DNA of 64,000 nucleotides from Streptomyces sp. NRRL S-337 (lineage in GTDB: Bacteria; Actinomycetota; Actinomycetes; Streptomycetales; Streptomycetaceae), in assembly GCF_000720175.1 (NCBI RefSeq), contig NZ_JOIX01000001.1, positions 248,001 through 312,000 of the forward strand. The letters run 5' to 3'. The notes under the pieces are model-generated. The model saw nothing but the letters and a program-made list of their open reading frames with translations, had not been told where the DNA came from and made no database searches. Below are positions 1 through 7,914 of the stretch, piece after piece (the first letter of the stretch is position 1; every line of letters begins with the position of its first letter). The translations under genes and the position numbers were made by a program.

Positions 1-303
1 GACGTCCTGGCCCCGGATGCCGAACCTCCGGTCCCCATCGACGCCAGAGGGCGCTCACCTCAGACCTTCCTGGTCGAGGTGGTCGCACGCGCCGGCCACA
101 CCGAACGGCGCGCCACCGCCCGCGGCCAGGACATCTACGCCGTCAGCGCGCCCCTGGTGGTCGAAGCGATCCGCCGCATTCTCGACGGACGCGTCAAAAC
201 GGCCGGGGCCGCGGCACCCGGCGAGATCTTCGACGCCGCTGACTTCCTCCGCGCGTTGTCTCCCCACCTCACGGTCGAGTTCGACCCGTCCCCGGACCAG
301 TAG
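1..303 (+). CDS. C-terminal end of a saccharopine dehydrogenase-like oxidoreductase (partial)
   Basis: The reading frame is open from the first base and stops at 303, giving the last 100 residues of a longer protein that begins upstream of the window. The tail contains GQDIYAVSAPLVVEA, then RILDGR, then APGEIFDAADFLRAL. This pattern is what I recall from the C-terminus of actinobacterial saccharopine dehydrogenase-like/trans-acting enoyl reductase proteins, which are NAD(P)-binding and often of unknown substrate. The Rossmann part is outside the window, so the family call rests on the tail alone. Confidence 0.5.
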   Translation, partial: DVLAPDAEPPVPIDARGRSPQTFLVEVVARAGHTERRATARGQDIYAVSAPLVVEAIRRILDGRVKTAGAAAPGEIFDAADFLRALSPHLTVEFDPSPDQ

Positions 304-410
304 CCGGCGGCCGCCTTACGCGTGCTCACCCCCAACCCATCCCGGGGATCATGGAGTTGCGACACTTCGTGGTCAGGTACGACTGTTTTTCCATCAAGGG
401 GGAGAGGGTA

Positions 411-1259
411 ATGCACTCATTCGACCGGGGACTGGTCCTGGGCAGCGGAGGTCCCGTGGGCACGGCCTGGATGGCCGGGCTGGCCTGCGGGTTGCACCGC
501 GATGGGGTGGATCTGGGGAAGGCCGACCTGTTCGTCGGCACGTCGGCCGGCGCGATCGTCGCTGCGCTGCTCGCCACGGGGCAGGACCTCGGGCGGGTCG
601 CGACGGTTCCGGCTCGACCAGCCGGTCGTCGGCCCGAGGTCGATCCTGGGCGGATGGGCGCGGTGTTCGCTGTGCTCGGTGACCGTAGCCTGGAGCCCGG
701 GGAGGCCAGGCGCCGAGTGGGTCGGCTCGCGCTCGACGGTGCCGACCAGGAGGCCGAGGAAGCGCTGATCGCGGGGCGGGGCGCCCTGATCGGCGCGCAC
801 GTGTGGCCGGACCGTCGGCTGCTGATCACCGCGGTGGACGCCACCACCGGTGAGCCCGTGGTGTGGGACCGCGACAGCGGCGTACCGTTGGTGCACGCCG
901 TGGCGGCGAGCAGCGCATTCCCCGGGGCGGCGCCGCCGGTTGCCATCAACGGCCGGCGGTACATCGACGGTGCGCTGCGGTCGGGCACCAACGCCGATCT
1001 CGCGGTCGGAGCCCGCACACTGGTGGTGATGGAGCCGATGGCGCACCTGTATCCCCGCGCACTGCTCGATCAGGAGTTGGCGCTCGTGGGGGCGAAAACC
1101 GTGCTGACCATCGGTCCCGATCCGGCCTCCGTGCGTGCTTTCGGCTCGGACCTGAATGACCGGGCTGCCTGGGAACCGGCGTATCAGGCGGGCCTTCGCC
1201 AGGCGGACGACGTCGGTGGGCGGCTCCGATCCGAGTGGGGAGAGGCTGACGGGGGCTGA
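411..1259 (+). CDS. Patatin-like phospholipase family protein
   Basis: The 282-residue product has the patatin layout: the glycine-rich oxyanion loop GSGGPVGTAW near residue 11 and the nucleophile elbow GTSAGA (GxSxG) near residue 45. The DGALRSGTN stretch near residue 185 supplies the DG(A/G) aspartate of the Ser-Asp dyad. Family members are acyl hydrolases acting on lipid esters. The ATG at 411 follows a GGGGGAGAGG ribosome site. The protein looks complete and cytoplasmic, with no signal peptide. Substrate is unknown. Confidence 0.85.
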   Translation: MHSFDRGLVLGSGGPVGTAWMAGLACGLHRDGVDLGKADLFVGTSAGAIVAALLATGQDLGRVATVPARPAGRRPEVDPGRMGAVFAVLGDRSLEPGEARRRVGRLALDGADQEAEEALIAGRGALIGAHVWPDRRLLITAVDATTGEPVVWDRDSGVPLVHAVAASSAFPGAAPPVAINGRRYIDGALRSGTNADLAVGARTLVVMEPMAHLYPRALLDQELALVGAKTVLTIGPDPASVRAFGSDLNDRAAWEPAYQAGLRQADDVGGRLRSEWGEADGG

Positions 1260-1267
1260 TCGCCGCG

Positions 1268-1732
1268 TCAGAGCGCGGGGCCCCACGGGGACGTCGGCTG
1301 AGGGGGGACGCGGAAGGTGGCGTCCGTGCGGGTGGTGAAGAGCTGCAGGGCGTCGGTCAGTTCGAGTACGCGGTGCGCGATGGGGCTGGTTGCCAGGAGG
1401 GAGACGGTCTTGCCGTGCCGCAGCGCCAGCTGACGGACGGCGAGGAGGACCTTCACGCTGGAGCACGCCCAGAAGGAGACCTTGCTGAGGTCGATCGCGA
1501 TTCCGTGGTCAGAGGAGTTCAATGCGCTGGTGAGGGAGGTTTCGAGGGTCTCCTCGCAGCCGTAGTCGATCTCGCCGCGCAGTGCCACCACGGTCTCATC
1601 GGTCTCGGGATCGCTGTAGATCCGCACGAGACATGGCGAACTCGCCGGGTCGCTGCCTGACTTCTCGGGTTGCGTGCATGGCTGCGTCCTCCAGGCGCGG
1701 CCTGTCGCAACCGCCTTTTCCCGAGCATCCAC
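1268..1732 (-). CDS. STAS-domain protein (anti-sigma factor antagonist-like)
   Basis: The 154-residue protein carries a STAS fold from about residue 33: VRIYSDPETDETVVALRGEID, then a helix, then the IDLSKVSFWACSSVKVLL segment. In SpoIIAA/RsbV the last segment reads D-S-S/T-G and holds the phosphorylated serine. Here the acidic residue before the serine pair is Cys, so classical regulation by an anti-sigma kinase may be altered. The GTG start at 1732 sits 8 nt after AAGGAGG. No anti-sigma or sigma partner is adjacent. Confidence 0.75.
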   Translation of the reverse strand: MDAREKAVATGRAWRTQPCTQPEKSGSDPASSPCLVRIYSDPETDETVVALRGEIDYGCEETLETSLTSALNSSDHGIAIDLSKVSFWACSSVKVLLAVRQLALRHGKTVSLLATSPIAHRVLELTDALQLFTTRTDATFRVPPQPTSPWGPAL

Positions 1733-1846
1733 CTCGTAGCCCTCCTTCGGAGACCTGCCGACGCCGGAACATCAACACACGCAACGCAGTACACGAAATA
1801 TATGTCATGTATTCAGTGTCGGCCAAGGGCGCCTTAAGATTGCCTC

Positions 1847-2194
1847 ATGGGAGTGCCTGACCCTCACAACGGATGGACGTTCATCACCAACCACGCGCGC
1901 GTGCTGGCGGCCATCGCGGATGACCCGAACGCCCGCATCCGCGACATCGCCGCGCACTGTCGGCTCACCGAGCGCGCCGTCCAACGGATCATTGCTGACC
2001 TTGAGCAAAACGGATACTTGTCCCACAAGCGCGAGGGACGCACGAACACCTACCGGATCGAGGCAGGGAAGGTCCTGCGGCACCCGGCGGAAGCCGGGCT
2101 CACCGTCGCCTCCCTGCTCTCGCTCCTGGTCCAGGACGAAGCCCGCCGCAGCGGCCAGCCGACCACGTGGGCCGATGCGCAGGCCGATCGGTAG
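1847..2194 (+). CDS. Small winged helix-turn-helix transcriptional regulator (MarR-like)
   Basis: The 115-residue protein is a single winged-helix domain: VLAAIADDPNARIRDIAAHC, then LTERAVQRIIADLEQNGYL as recognition helix, then a wing (SHKREGRTNTYRIE). This matches short Streptomyces regulators with a MarR/ArsR-type fold. It is read away from the STAS gene and converges on the acyl-CoA dehydrogenase operon, so a role with either neighbour is not shown. The 110-nt gap upstream is AT-richer than average and may hold a promoter. No ligand domain is seen. Confidence 0.75.
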   Translation: MGVPDPHNGWTFITNHARVLAAIADDPNARIRDIAAHCRLTERAVQRIIADLEQNGYLSHKREGRTNTYRIEAGKVLRHPAEAGLTVASLLSLLVQDEARRSGQPTTWADAQADR

Positions 2195-2235
2195 GGCCGG
2201 CCGCCCGTGTGCGGTGCGGGACGAGACGTTTCGGC

Positions 2236-3309
2236 TCAGGCCACGGTCAACCCCAGGTCGGCGGACAGTCGGTGTCGGTGCCAGGTCGGCGGGCCGAAGA
2301 GCTGGGCCGCGCTGTGTGCGCGCTTGAGGAAGCGGTGGGCGTCGTGCTCCCAGGTGATGCCGATGCCGCCGTGCAGTTGGACCATCTCGCCCGCCACCGT
2401 GGAAAGGGCCTCAGAGCAGACGGACTTGGCGACGGCCGCGTAGCGGGTCAGCTCGGGTGAGTCCTCGGCGGCCGCGAAGGCAGCACCGAGTGCGGCCGAG
2501 CGCGCCGACTCCACGAGGACGTACGCGTCCGCCAGTCGGTGCTTCACCGCTTGGAAGGAGCCGATGGGCCGGCCGAACTGGATGCGTTCCTTGGCGTAGG
2601 CGACCGTGAGCTCCAGGGCCCGCTCGGCCGCGCCGACCTGTTCGGCGGCGAGCGCCGCGCAGGCCAGGTTCAGGACGTGCGCCAGGACGCGGTCGCCCTC
2701 GCCGTCCGTGCCGATGAGCCGGCCCTCGGCGGCGTCGAGCAGCACACATGCCTGGGCCCGGGTTTGGTCCATGGTGACCACGGCGTCGCGGCGGAGTCCC
2801 GGGCTGTCCACGGCCACTTCGAAGAGCGAGACCCCGGCGGCCGTACGAGCCGCCACGAGCAGCACGTCGGCCTCGGCCCCGTCCAGCACATGCTCCTTGG
2901 TCCCGGTGATCCGCCAGGTCCCGTCGGGACCGGGGGCGGCCTCGGCCCGGATCGACGCCGGGTCCCAGGACCCCTGCTCGGCCCACGCCAGGCTCCCCAC
3001 CGCGCGGCCCTCGGCGAGAGGCGGCAGCAGCCGCGCGCAGACCGCCTCGTCACCGGCGGCGAGCAGCGCCTGCACCGTGAGCACCGCGGAGCCGAGGTAG
3101 GGGACGGGGCTCAGCGTTCGCCCCAACTCCTCCAGCAGGGCGTGGACCTCCCGGGCCCCGCAGCCCGCGCCACCGTACTCCTCGGGGACGGCGAGTCCCG
3201 CGACGCCGATCTGCTCGGTCAGGGGCCGCCAGGCTGCCGGACCCTCGTGGCGTGCGAGCAGCGAACGCACGGCGGACCGCAGTTCTTCCTGTTCCTCCGT
3301 CAGTCGCAT
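2236..3309 (-). CDS. fadE33: Acyl-CoA dehydrogenase, FadE33-like
   Basis: A 357-residue acyl-CoA dehydrogenase, last gene of the left-reading operon. N-terminal helical domain (MRLTEEQEELRSAVRSLLAR), beta domain, then the C-terminal helical domain with RIQFGRPIGSFQAVKHRLAD and the LHGGIGITWEHDAHRFLKR motif. In M. tuberculosis FadE31 pairs with FadE32 or FadE33 as heterotetramers in HIP (steroid C/D-ring) breakdown. The FadE33 name here is by order in the operon and subunit type, not by alignment. The ATG follows AAAGGAG by 7 nt. A 106-nt gap separates it from the previous gene, the only loose joint in the operon. Confidence 0.75.
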   Translation of the reverse strand: MRLTEEQEELRSAVRSLLARHEGPAAWRPLTEQIGVAGLAVPEEYGGAGCGAREVHALLEELGRTLSPVPYLGSAVLTVQALLAAGDEAVCARLLPPLAEGRAVGSLAWAEQGSWDPASIRAEAAPGPDGTWRITGTKEHVLDGAEADVLLVAARTAAGVSLFEVAVDSPGLRRDAVVTMDQTRAQACVLLDAAEGRLIGTDGEGDRVLAHVLNLACAALAAEQVGAAERALELTVAYAKERIQFGRPIGSFQAVKHRLADAYVLVESARSAALGAAFAAAEDSPELTRYAAVAKSVCSEALSTVAGEMVQLHGGIGITWEHDAHRFLKRAHSAAQLFGPPTWHRHRLSADLGLTVA

Positions 3310-3415
3310 TCGTCTGCTCCTTTCCGTTCGCGCGCCCGGTCACCCGGTGCGCCTTTGTCGAGGCCGGTGCTCCGCCCCTGCGCACCGGGGAGCGGGGGCG
3401 TGGGAATCCTCGGAC

Positions 3416-4474
3416 TCAGGGGGCGAGGACGCGGGCGCGGCAGGCGGCCGGGGTTCCCCAGGCGCCACGCAGTGCACGGGCCTTGCGGATCCAGAGGGAG
3501 AGGTCCGGCTCCTCGGTGTAGCCGAGGGCGCCGTGCAGATGGAGGGCGGTGCGGGCCGCAGAACAGGCGGCCTCGCAGGCGGACACCTTGGCCGCCGCGA
3601 TCTCGGCGCCCGACGACTCCGCGTTCGCGGCCAGCGCCAGGGCTGCGGCGTGCACCAGTGGCTCGGCGAACTCCAGGGCGATCAGCGCGTCGGCGAGACG
3701 GTGCTTCACGGCCTGGAACGAGCCGATCGGGACTCCGAACTGGGTGCGCTGCCGGGCGTAGGCGACCGTCCGGGCCAGCAGCGCCCGGCCCAGCCCGAGG
3801 GCCTGCGCCGCCGTCGCCAGGGCCGCGACCTCGGCGGCGTGCGCGGCCGCGGCGGACACCCGTGGACCGCGCGCCAGTACGGTGCCGCCGAGCGGCCGGG
3901 ACAGTCGGCGCGCGGGGTCGGCGGACGGCTGCACCGGCCCGGCCACCTCCGTCAGACGGACGGTGTCGCCGTCGACGACGAAGACCGCGTCGGCGGAGTC
4001 GGCGTCCAGGGCGTACGGGCTCTCGCCGAATCCGAATCCGAATCCGGACCCGGAGGCGGGCCCGGAGCCGGATCCAGCGCCGGGCCCGGAGATCAGGCAC
4101 AGCGAGGCGGCGGTCTTGCCGGACGCGATGCCCGGCAGCCAGGTGGCGGCCGCCGCCTCGTCGCCGAGCGTGCCGAGCCGGTCCAGCAGGGCCGCCGCGG
4201 CGACCGTTTCGACCACGGGGCCCGGCACCGCATGACGGCCCAACTCGTTGAAGGCCACGGCGAGTTCGGTCGGCAGCGAGCCGATCCCGTCGTGTCGTTC
4301 CGGTACGGCCAGGGCGAACACTCCGGCCTCGGCCAGCCGGGCCCAGACGGCGCGGGCGGGAGCAGTGTCCCCGGCCGCCCAGGCCCGTACGACCGCCGGG
4401 GTGTCCGCGGCCGTGAGCATGGCGTCGAGCGAGCGGGCGAAATCCCGCTGCTCGTCGTCGAGGAGGAACCGCAT
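3416..4474 (-). CDS. fadE32: Acyl-CoA dehydrogenase, FadE32-like, with glycine-rich insert
   Basis: 352 residues, beginning MRFLLDDEQRDFARSLDAML. The C-terminal half has RTQFGVPIGSFQAVKHRLAD and LHGALGYTEEPDLSLWIRKA. The start codon overlaps the stop of the preceding dehydrogenase by one base (TGATG), so translation is likely coupled and the two probably form one heteromeric enzyme, as FadE31-FadE32 do in mycobacteria. Odd feature: a Gly/Ser/Phe-rich stretch near residues 125-155, encoded by short repeats (4025-4095), interrupts the middle domain between LCLISGP and ESPYAL. Function is inferred from family and context. Confidence 0.78.
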   Translation of the reverse strand: MRFLLDDEQRDFARSLDAMLTAADTPAVVRAWAAGDTAPARAVWARLAEAGVFALAVPERHDGIGSLPTELAVAFNELGRHAVPGPVVETVAAAALLDRLGTLGDEAAAATWLPGIASGKTAASLCLISGPGAGSGSGPASGSGFGFGFGESPYALDADSADAVFVVDGDTVRLTEVAGPVQPSADPARRLSRPLGGTVLARGPRVSAAAAHAAEVAALATAAQALGLGRALLARTVAYARQRTQFGVPIGSFQAVKHRLADALIALEFAEPLVHAAALALAANAESSGAEIAAAKVSACEAACSAARTALHLHGALGYTEEPDLSLWIRKARALRGAWGTPAACRARVLAP

Positions 4475-5652
4475 CACTGGCGTCCCTTCGGAAGACCGAG
4501 CAGCCGCTCGGCGATGATGTCGCGCTGGATCTCGTTGGTGCCGGCGTAGATCGGCCCGGCGAGGGAGAACGTGTAGCCCTCGGACCAGCTTCCGTGCGCG
4601 GGCGCCTCCTCGGCCTCGTCCGACAGCTCGCCGTAGGGGCCGAGCAGGTCGAGCGCGGTCTCGTGGAGGGCGATGTCCAGTTCCGACCAGTAGACCTTGT
4701 TGAGGCTCGACTCGGCGCCGATGGCACTTCCCGCCGCGATCCTCGACGCGTTGGCATAGGTGAAGAGCTGGTACGCGCGGGCGCGGATCACCGCGTCGGC
4801 GACCCGGTCGCGCAGTGCGGTGTCGGCCGGGTCGGCGTGGTCGCGCCACAGCGCGGTCAGCCGCTCGGCGGCGGCCGTGAAGCGGCCCGGGCTGCGCAGC
4901 GTCAGCCCGCGCTCGTTGCCCGCCGTGCTCATCGCGACCCGCCAGCCCTGGCCGGGCTCGCCGATCACGTCCTGGTCCGGCACGAAGACGTCCGAGAGGA
5001 ACAGTTCGGCGAAGGCGGGCTTGCCGTCGAGGCGGCCGATGGGCCGTACGGTCACGCCGTCCGCGTCCAGCGGGAACATCAGATACGTCAGCCCCCGGTG
5101 CGGCTTGCCCGTCGCCAGGCCGTCCTGGTCGCTGCGGAAGAGACCGAATGCCCGGTCGGCGAAGGCGGCCCGGGACGACCAGGTCTTCTGGCCGTTCAGC
5201 AACCAGCCGCCGTCGGTCCGCGCGGCCGTGGAGCGCAGCGAGGCGAGGTCGGAGCCGGACTCCGGCTCGGACCAGGCCTGGGCCCAGATCGCCTCGCCGC
5301 TCGCCATGGGCGGCAGGATCCGGGCCCGCTGCTCCTGTGTGCCGTGCTCGAAGAGGGTGGGTGCCAGGAGGTTGATGCCGTTCTGGCTGACCCGGCCGGG
5401 CGCGCCGGCCGCGTAGTACTCCTCCTCGAAGATCAGCCACTGAAGGATCGAGGCGCCCCGGCCGCCGTACTCCTCGGGCCAGGAGACCACCGACCAGCGG
5501 TCCGCGAACAGCGTGCGCTCCCACTCCCGGTGTGCGGCGAAACCCTCGGCGGTCTCCAGTGAGGGCAGCGGCGCCGGTGGCACTTGGGCGGCGAGCCAGG
5601 CGCGGGCCTCGGCGCGGAACGCGTCCTCCGCCGCCGTGAAGTCCAGGTCCAT
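4474..5652 (-). CDS. fadE31: Acyl-CoA dehydrogenase, FadE31-like
   Basis: 392 residues, starting MDLDFTAAEDAFRAEARAWL. Typical acyl-CoA dehydrogenase motifs are visible: WPEEYGGRGAS, WSEPESGSDLASLRS (FAD-adjacent loop), NGQKTWSSRA, and the terminal GTNEIQRDIIAERLLGLP. The large-subunit character fits the FadE31 partner of smaller FadE32/33 subunits. The ATG overlaps the upstream enoyl-CoA hydratase stop (TGATG), and its own stop overlaps the next start the same way. It is expected to introduce a double bond into a HIP-derived acyl-CoA. Confidence 0.8.
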   Translation of the reverse strand: MDLDFTAAEDAFRAEARAWLAAQVPPAPLPSLETAEGFAAHREWERTLFADRWSVVSWPEEYGGRGASILQWLIFEEEYYAAGAPGRVSQNGINLLAPTLFEHGTQEQRARILPPMASGEAIWAQAWSEPESGSDLASLRSTAARTDGGWLLNGQKTWSSRAAFADRAFGLFRSDQDGLATGKPHRGLTYLMFPLDADGVTVRPIGRLDGKPAFAELFLSDVFVPDQDVIGEPGQGWRVAMSTAGNERGLTLRSPGRFTAAAERLTALWRDHADPADTALRDRVADAVIRARAYQLFTYANASRIAAGSAIGAESSLNKVYWSELDIALHETALDLLGPYGELSDEAEEAPAHGSWSEGYTFSLAGPIYAGTNEIQRDIIAERLLGLPKGRQ

Positions 5653-6542
5653 CAGCCGGAGGCCTTTCCGGGGGAGGAGGGGCGCCCCTCGGCATGTCGC
5701 CGCATGGCGTGGATGTCCATGCCGCCCAGCGAGTCCCGTGCGACCTCGGCGTTGTGTGCATGCGCCACGTGGTGCAGTCCGAAGACGGAGTCCAGCCCGG
5801 TGTGCAGGCCCTGCAGATCCTCGGCCTGATTGACCGCGCGCTTGGTCAGTGCCAGTCCCAGCCGCGGCATCTCCGCGATGCGCAGCGCCAACTCGCTTAC
5901 GGTGTCGTGCAGTTGCTCGCGCGGGACGACCCGGTTGACCATGCCCACCTCGTATGCCCGGCGGGCGGTCATCCGGTCGCCGGTGAAGAGGAACTCCTTG
6001 GCGATCCGCGGCGGCATCACCCACGGGTGGGCGAAGTACTCCACCCCCGGAATGCCCATCCGCACCACCGGGTCCGCGAAGAAGGCGTCCTCGGCGGCGA
6101 CGATCAGGTCGCAGACCCAGGCGAGCATCAAACCGCCCGCCACGCACGCCCCTTGGACGGCGGCGATGACCGGCTTGGGCAACTCGCGCCAGCGGCGGCA
6201 CATACCGAGATAGACCTCGGACTCACGCGCGTAGCGGCTCTCGGTGCCCTCCTTGTCCGAGTGGTCCCACCAGAGCCCGGCCTTGCGGTCGAACGGCAGA
6301 TGGGCATCCCGCTCCGGGGTGCCGATGTCATGGCCGGCCGAGAAGTGCTTGCCCGCCCCGGCGAGCACCACGACCTTCACCTCGTCGTCGTCGGCCGCGC
6401 GGTAGAAGGCCCGGTCCAGGGCGTAGGTCATCGCGGAGTTCTGGGCGTTGCGGTAGTCGGGCCGGTCCATCGTGACCAGGGCGACGGGCCCCTGGCGTTC
6501 GTAGCGGACGGGCCCCAAGGACGCAGTGCGGGCAGCGGACAT
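5652..6542 (-). CDS. Enoyl-CoA hydratase/isomerase family protein, first gene of the fadE31-33 operon
   Basis: 296 residues with a crotonase fold. The oxyanion segments are AGKHFSAGHDIGTPE and GACVAGGLMLAWVCDLIVA, and the position for the catalytic acid is around DPVVRMGIPGVEYF. The ATG at 6542 follows GGAGGGG. A start 7 codons upstream (6563) is possible but would place the initiator inside the operator. In M. tuberculosis the gene at this place, divergent from fadE30, is the ligase fadD3; here a crotonase takes that place. The exact reaction is unknown. Translation is coupled to fadE31 by a one-base overlap. Confidence 0.78.
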   Translation of the reverse strand: MSAARTASLGPVRYERQGPVALVTMDRPDYRNAQNSAMTYALDRAFYRAADDDEVKVVVLAGAGKHFSAGHDIGTPERDAHLPFDRKAGLWWDHSDKEGTESRYARESEVYLGMCRRWRELPKPVIAAVQGACVAGGLMLAWVCDLIVAAEDAFFADPVVRMGIPGVEYFAHPWVMPPRIAKEFLFTGDRMTARRAYEVGMVNRVVPREQLHDTVSELALRIAEMPRLGLALTKRAVNQAEDLQGLHTGLDSVFGLHHVAHAHNAEVARDSLGGMDIHAMRRHAEGRPSSPGKASG

Positions 6543-6555
6543 CCGCCCCTCCTTC

Positions 6556-6571
6556 CCTAACAATTGTTTGG
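6556..6571. promoter_or_regulatory. Candidate KstR2-type operator, site 1
   Basis: CCTAACAATTGTTTGG is a 16-bp inverted repeat with 7 of 8 pairs matching. It lies between the divergent crotonase (minus) and fadE30 (plus) genes. The same element, 15 of 16 bases identical in inverse orientation, lies at 15030-15045 in the other divergent promoter of the cluster. Its size and symmetry fit a TetR-family operator. It differs from the AnCAAGnnCTTGnT motif I recall for mycobacterial KstR2, so assignment to the local KstR2 is inference. Confidence 0.7.
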
Positions 6572-6651
6572 TAGGTTAACGTACGGGCCCTCGGCCGTCG
6601 AGAAGTCGATCCGCCGGGACGCCCGCCCACGAGAGTCGTCCGGAGCCGCCC

Positions 6652-7827
6652 ATGAGCAGCAGCGTCGAGGAGTTCCGCACCGGGTTCCGGGCCTGGTTGC
6701 GGGCCAATCTCAGCGGGGAATTCGCGGGCCTGCGCGGACGCGGCGGGCCCGGCCGGGAGCACGAGGCCTTCGTCGAACGCCTCGCCTGGGAGCGGCACAT
6801 GGCCGCCGCGGGCTGGACCTGCCTCGGCTGGCCGGAGGAGTACGGCGGGCGGGGCGCCACCCTTGAACAGCAGGTGGCCTGCCACGAGGAGTACGCCCTC
6901 GCCGACGCCCCCGCCCGGGTGGGCCACCTCGGCGAACAACTCCTCGGCCCCACCCTGATGGCCTTCGGGACCCCCGAGCAGCGGGAGCGTTTCCTCCCCC
7001 GGATCGTCGCCGTCGACGAGCTGTGGTGCCAGGGCTACAGCGAGCCGGACGCCGGATCGGACCTGGCGAACGTGCGTACCCGGGCCGAGCTCGACGAGGA
7101 GGCGGACGAGTGGGTGGTCACCGGCCAGAAGGTCTGGACCTCACTCGCCCACGAATCCGACTGGTGCTTCGTCGTCGCCCGCACCGAACCCGGCTCCACC
7201 CGCCACCACGGCCTGTCCTACCTACTGGTCCCGCTCGACCGGCCGGGCGTGGAGATACGGCCGATCACCCAGCTCACCGGCACGTCCGAGTTCAACGAGG
7301 TGTTCTTCGACGGCGCCCGCACCGCCGCCGGGAACATCGTCGGAGCGCCGGGCGAGGGCTGGAAGGTCGCCATGGCCACCCTCGGCTTCGAACGCGGTGT
7401 GTCCACCCTCGGTCAGCAGGTCGGCTTCCGCCGCGAACTCGAATCCCTCATCGAGCTGGCGAAGCGCAACGGCGCCGCCCGGGACCCGCTGATCCGCGAC
7501 CGTATCGCCCGGGCCTGGACCGGCCTGGAGATCATCCGCTGCAACGCGCTGCGCATGCTCGACGGCGTCGCGGCCGGCGCCCCCGGCCCCGAGGCGTCCA
7601 TCGGCAAGATCTTCTGGGCCACCTGGCACCGCGACCTGGGCGAACTCGCCATGGACGTGCGCGGCGCCGATGGCATGACGGCCGCCGGTGCGCCGTACGA
7701 CCTCGACGACTGGCAGCGGCTGTTCCTCTTCTCCCGCGCCGACACGATCTACGCCGGCTCGAACGAGATCCAGCGCAACATCATCGCCGAGCGCGTGCTC
7801 GGCCTGCCGAAGGAGGTTCGCCCATGA
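6652..7827 (+). CDS. fadE30: Acyl-CoA dehydrogenase FadE30
   Basis: 391 residues. Motifs recalled from mycobacterial FadE30 are present in order: FRAWLRANLSGEFAGL, CLGWPEEYGGRGA, WCQGYSEPDAGSDLANV, KVWTSLAHESDWC, GTSEFNEVFFDGAR, and the closing ADTIYAGSNEIQRNIIAERV. FadE30 dehydrogenates the HIP-CoA side chain early in C/D-ring degradation. It heads the rightward unit fadE30-SDR-kstR2-fadA6, opposite the crotonase operon, with the candidate operator between. A 31-bp piece covering its last codons is repeated just downstream. Confidence 0.87.
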   Translation: MSSSVEEFRTGFRAWLRANLSGEFAGLRGRGGPGREHEAFVERLAWERHMAAAGWTCLGWPEEYGGRGATLEQQVACHEEYALADAPARVGHLGEQLLGPTLMAFGTPEQRERFLPRIVAVDELWCQGYSEPDAGSDLANVRTRAELDEEADEWVVTGQKVWTSLAHESDWCFVVARTEPGSTRHHGLSYLLVPLDRPGVEIRPITQLTGTSEFNEVFFDGARTAAGNIVGAPGEGWKVAMATLGFERGVSTLGQQVGFRRELESLIELAKRNGAARDPLIRDRIARAWTGLEIIRCNALRMLDGVAAGAPGPEASIGKIFWATWHRDLGELAMDVRGADGMTAAGAPYDLDDWQRLFLFSRADTIYAGSNEIQRNIIAERVLGLPKEVRP

Positions 7828-7914
7828 GGAGGCCGCCGAGCACGGACCGGGGGTACGGGGGGCGTCCTCCGGAAGACTGCAGCCTCGGCCTGCCGAAGGA
7901 GGTTCGCCCATGAG
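7798..7914. repeat. 31-bp direct repeat pair duplicating the fadE30/SDR junction
   Basis: Bases 7798-7828 and 7884-7914 are identical over 31 nt. Each copy holds the end of FadE30 (GLPKEVRP), the AGGAGG ribosome site and an ATGAG start/stop overlap. The first copy ends fadE30 and starts a 29-codon frame (7824-7913) that itself ends in LGLPKEVRP; the second copy starts the real SDR. The 55 nt between them are GC-rich and have no recognised gene. It looks like an insertion that duplicated a translational coupling site. Confidence 0.85.

Noticed and set aside
3300..4757. A long Arg-rich frame on the minus strand overlapping the acyl-CoA dehydrogenases
   Set aside because: It is a shadow of the high-GC codons of fadE32; residues are Arg/Pro-rich with no motif.
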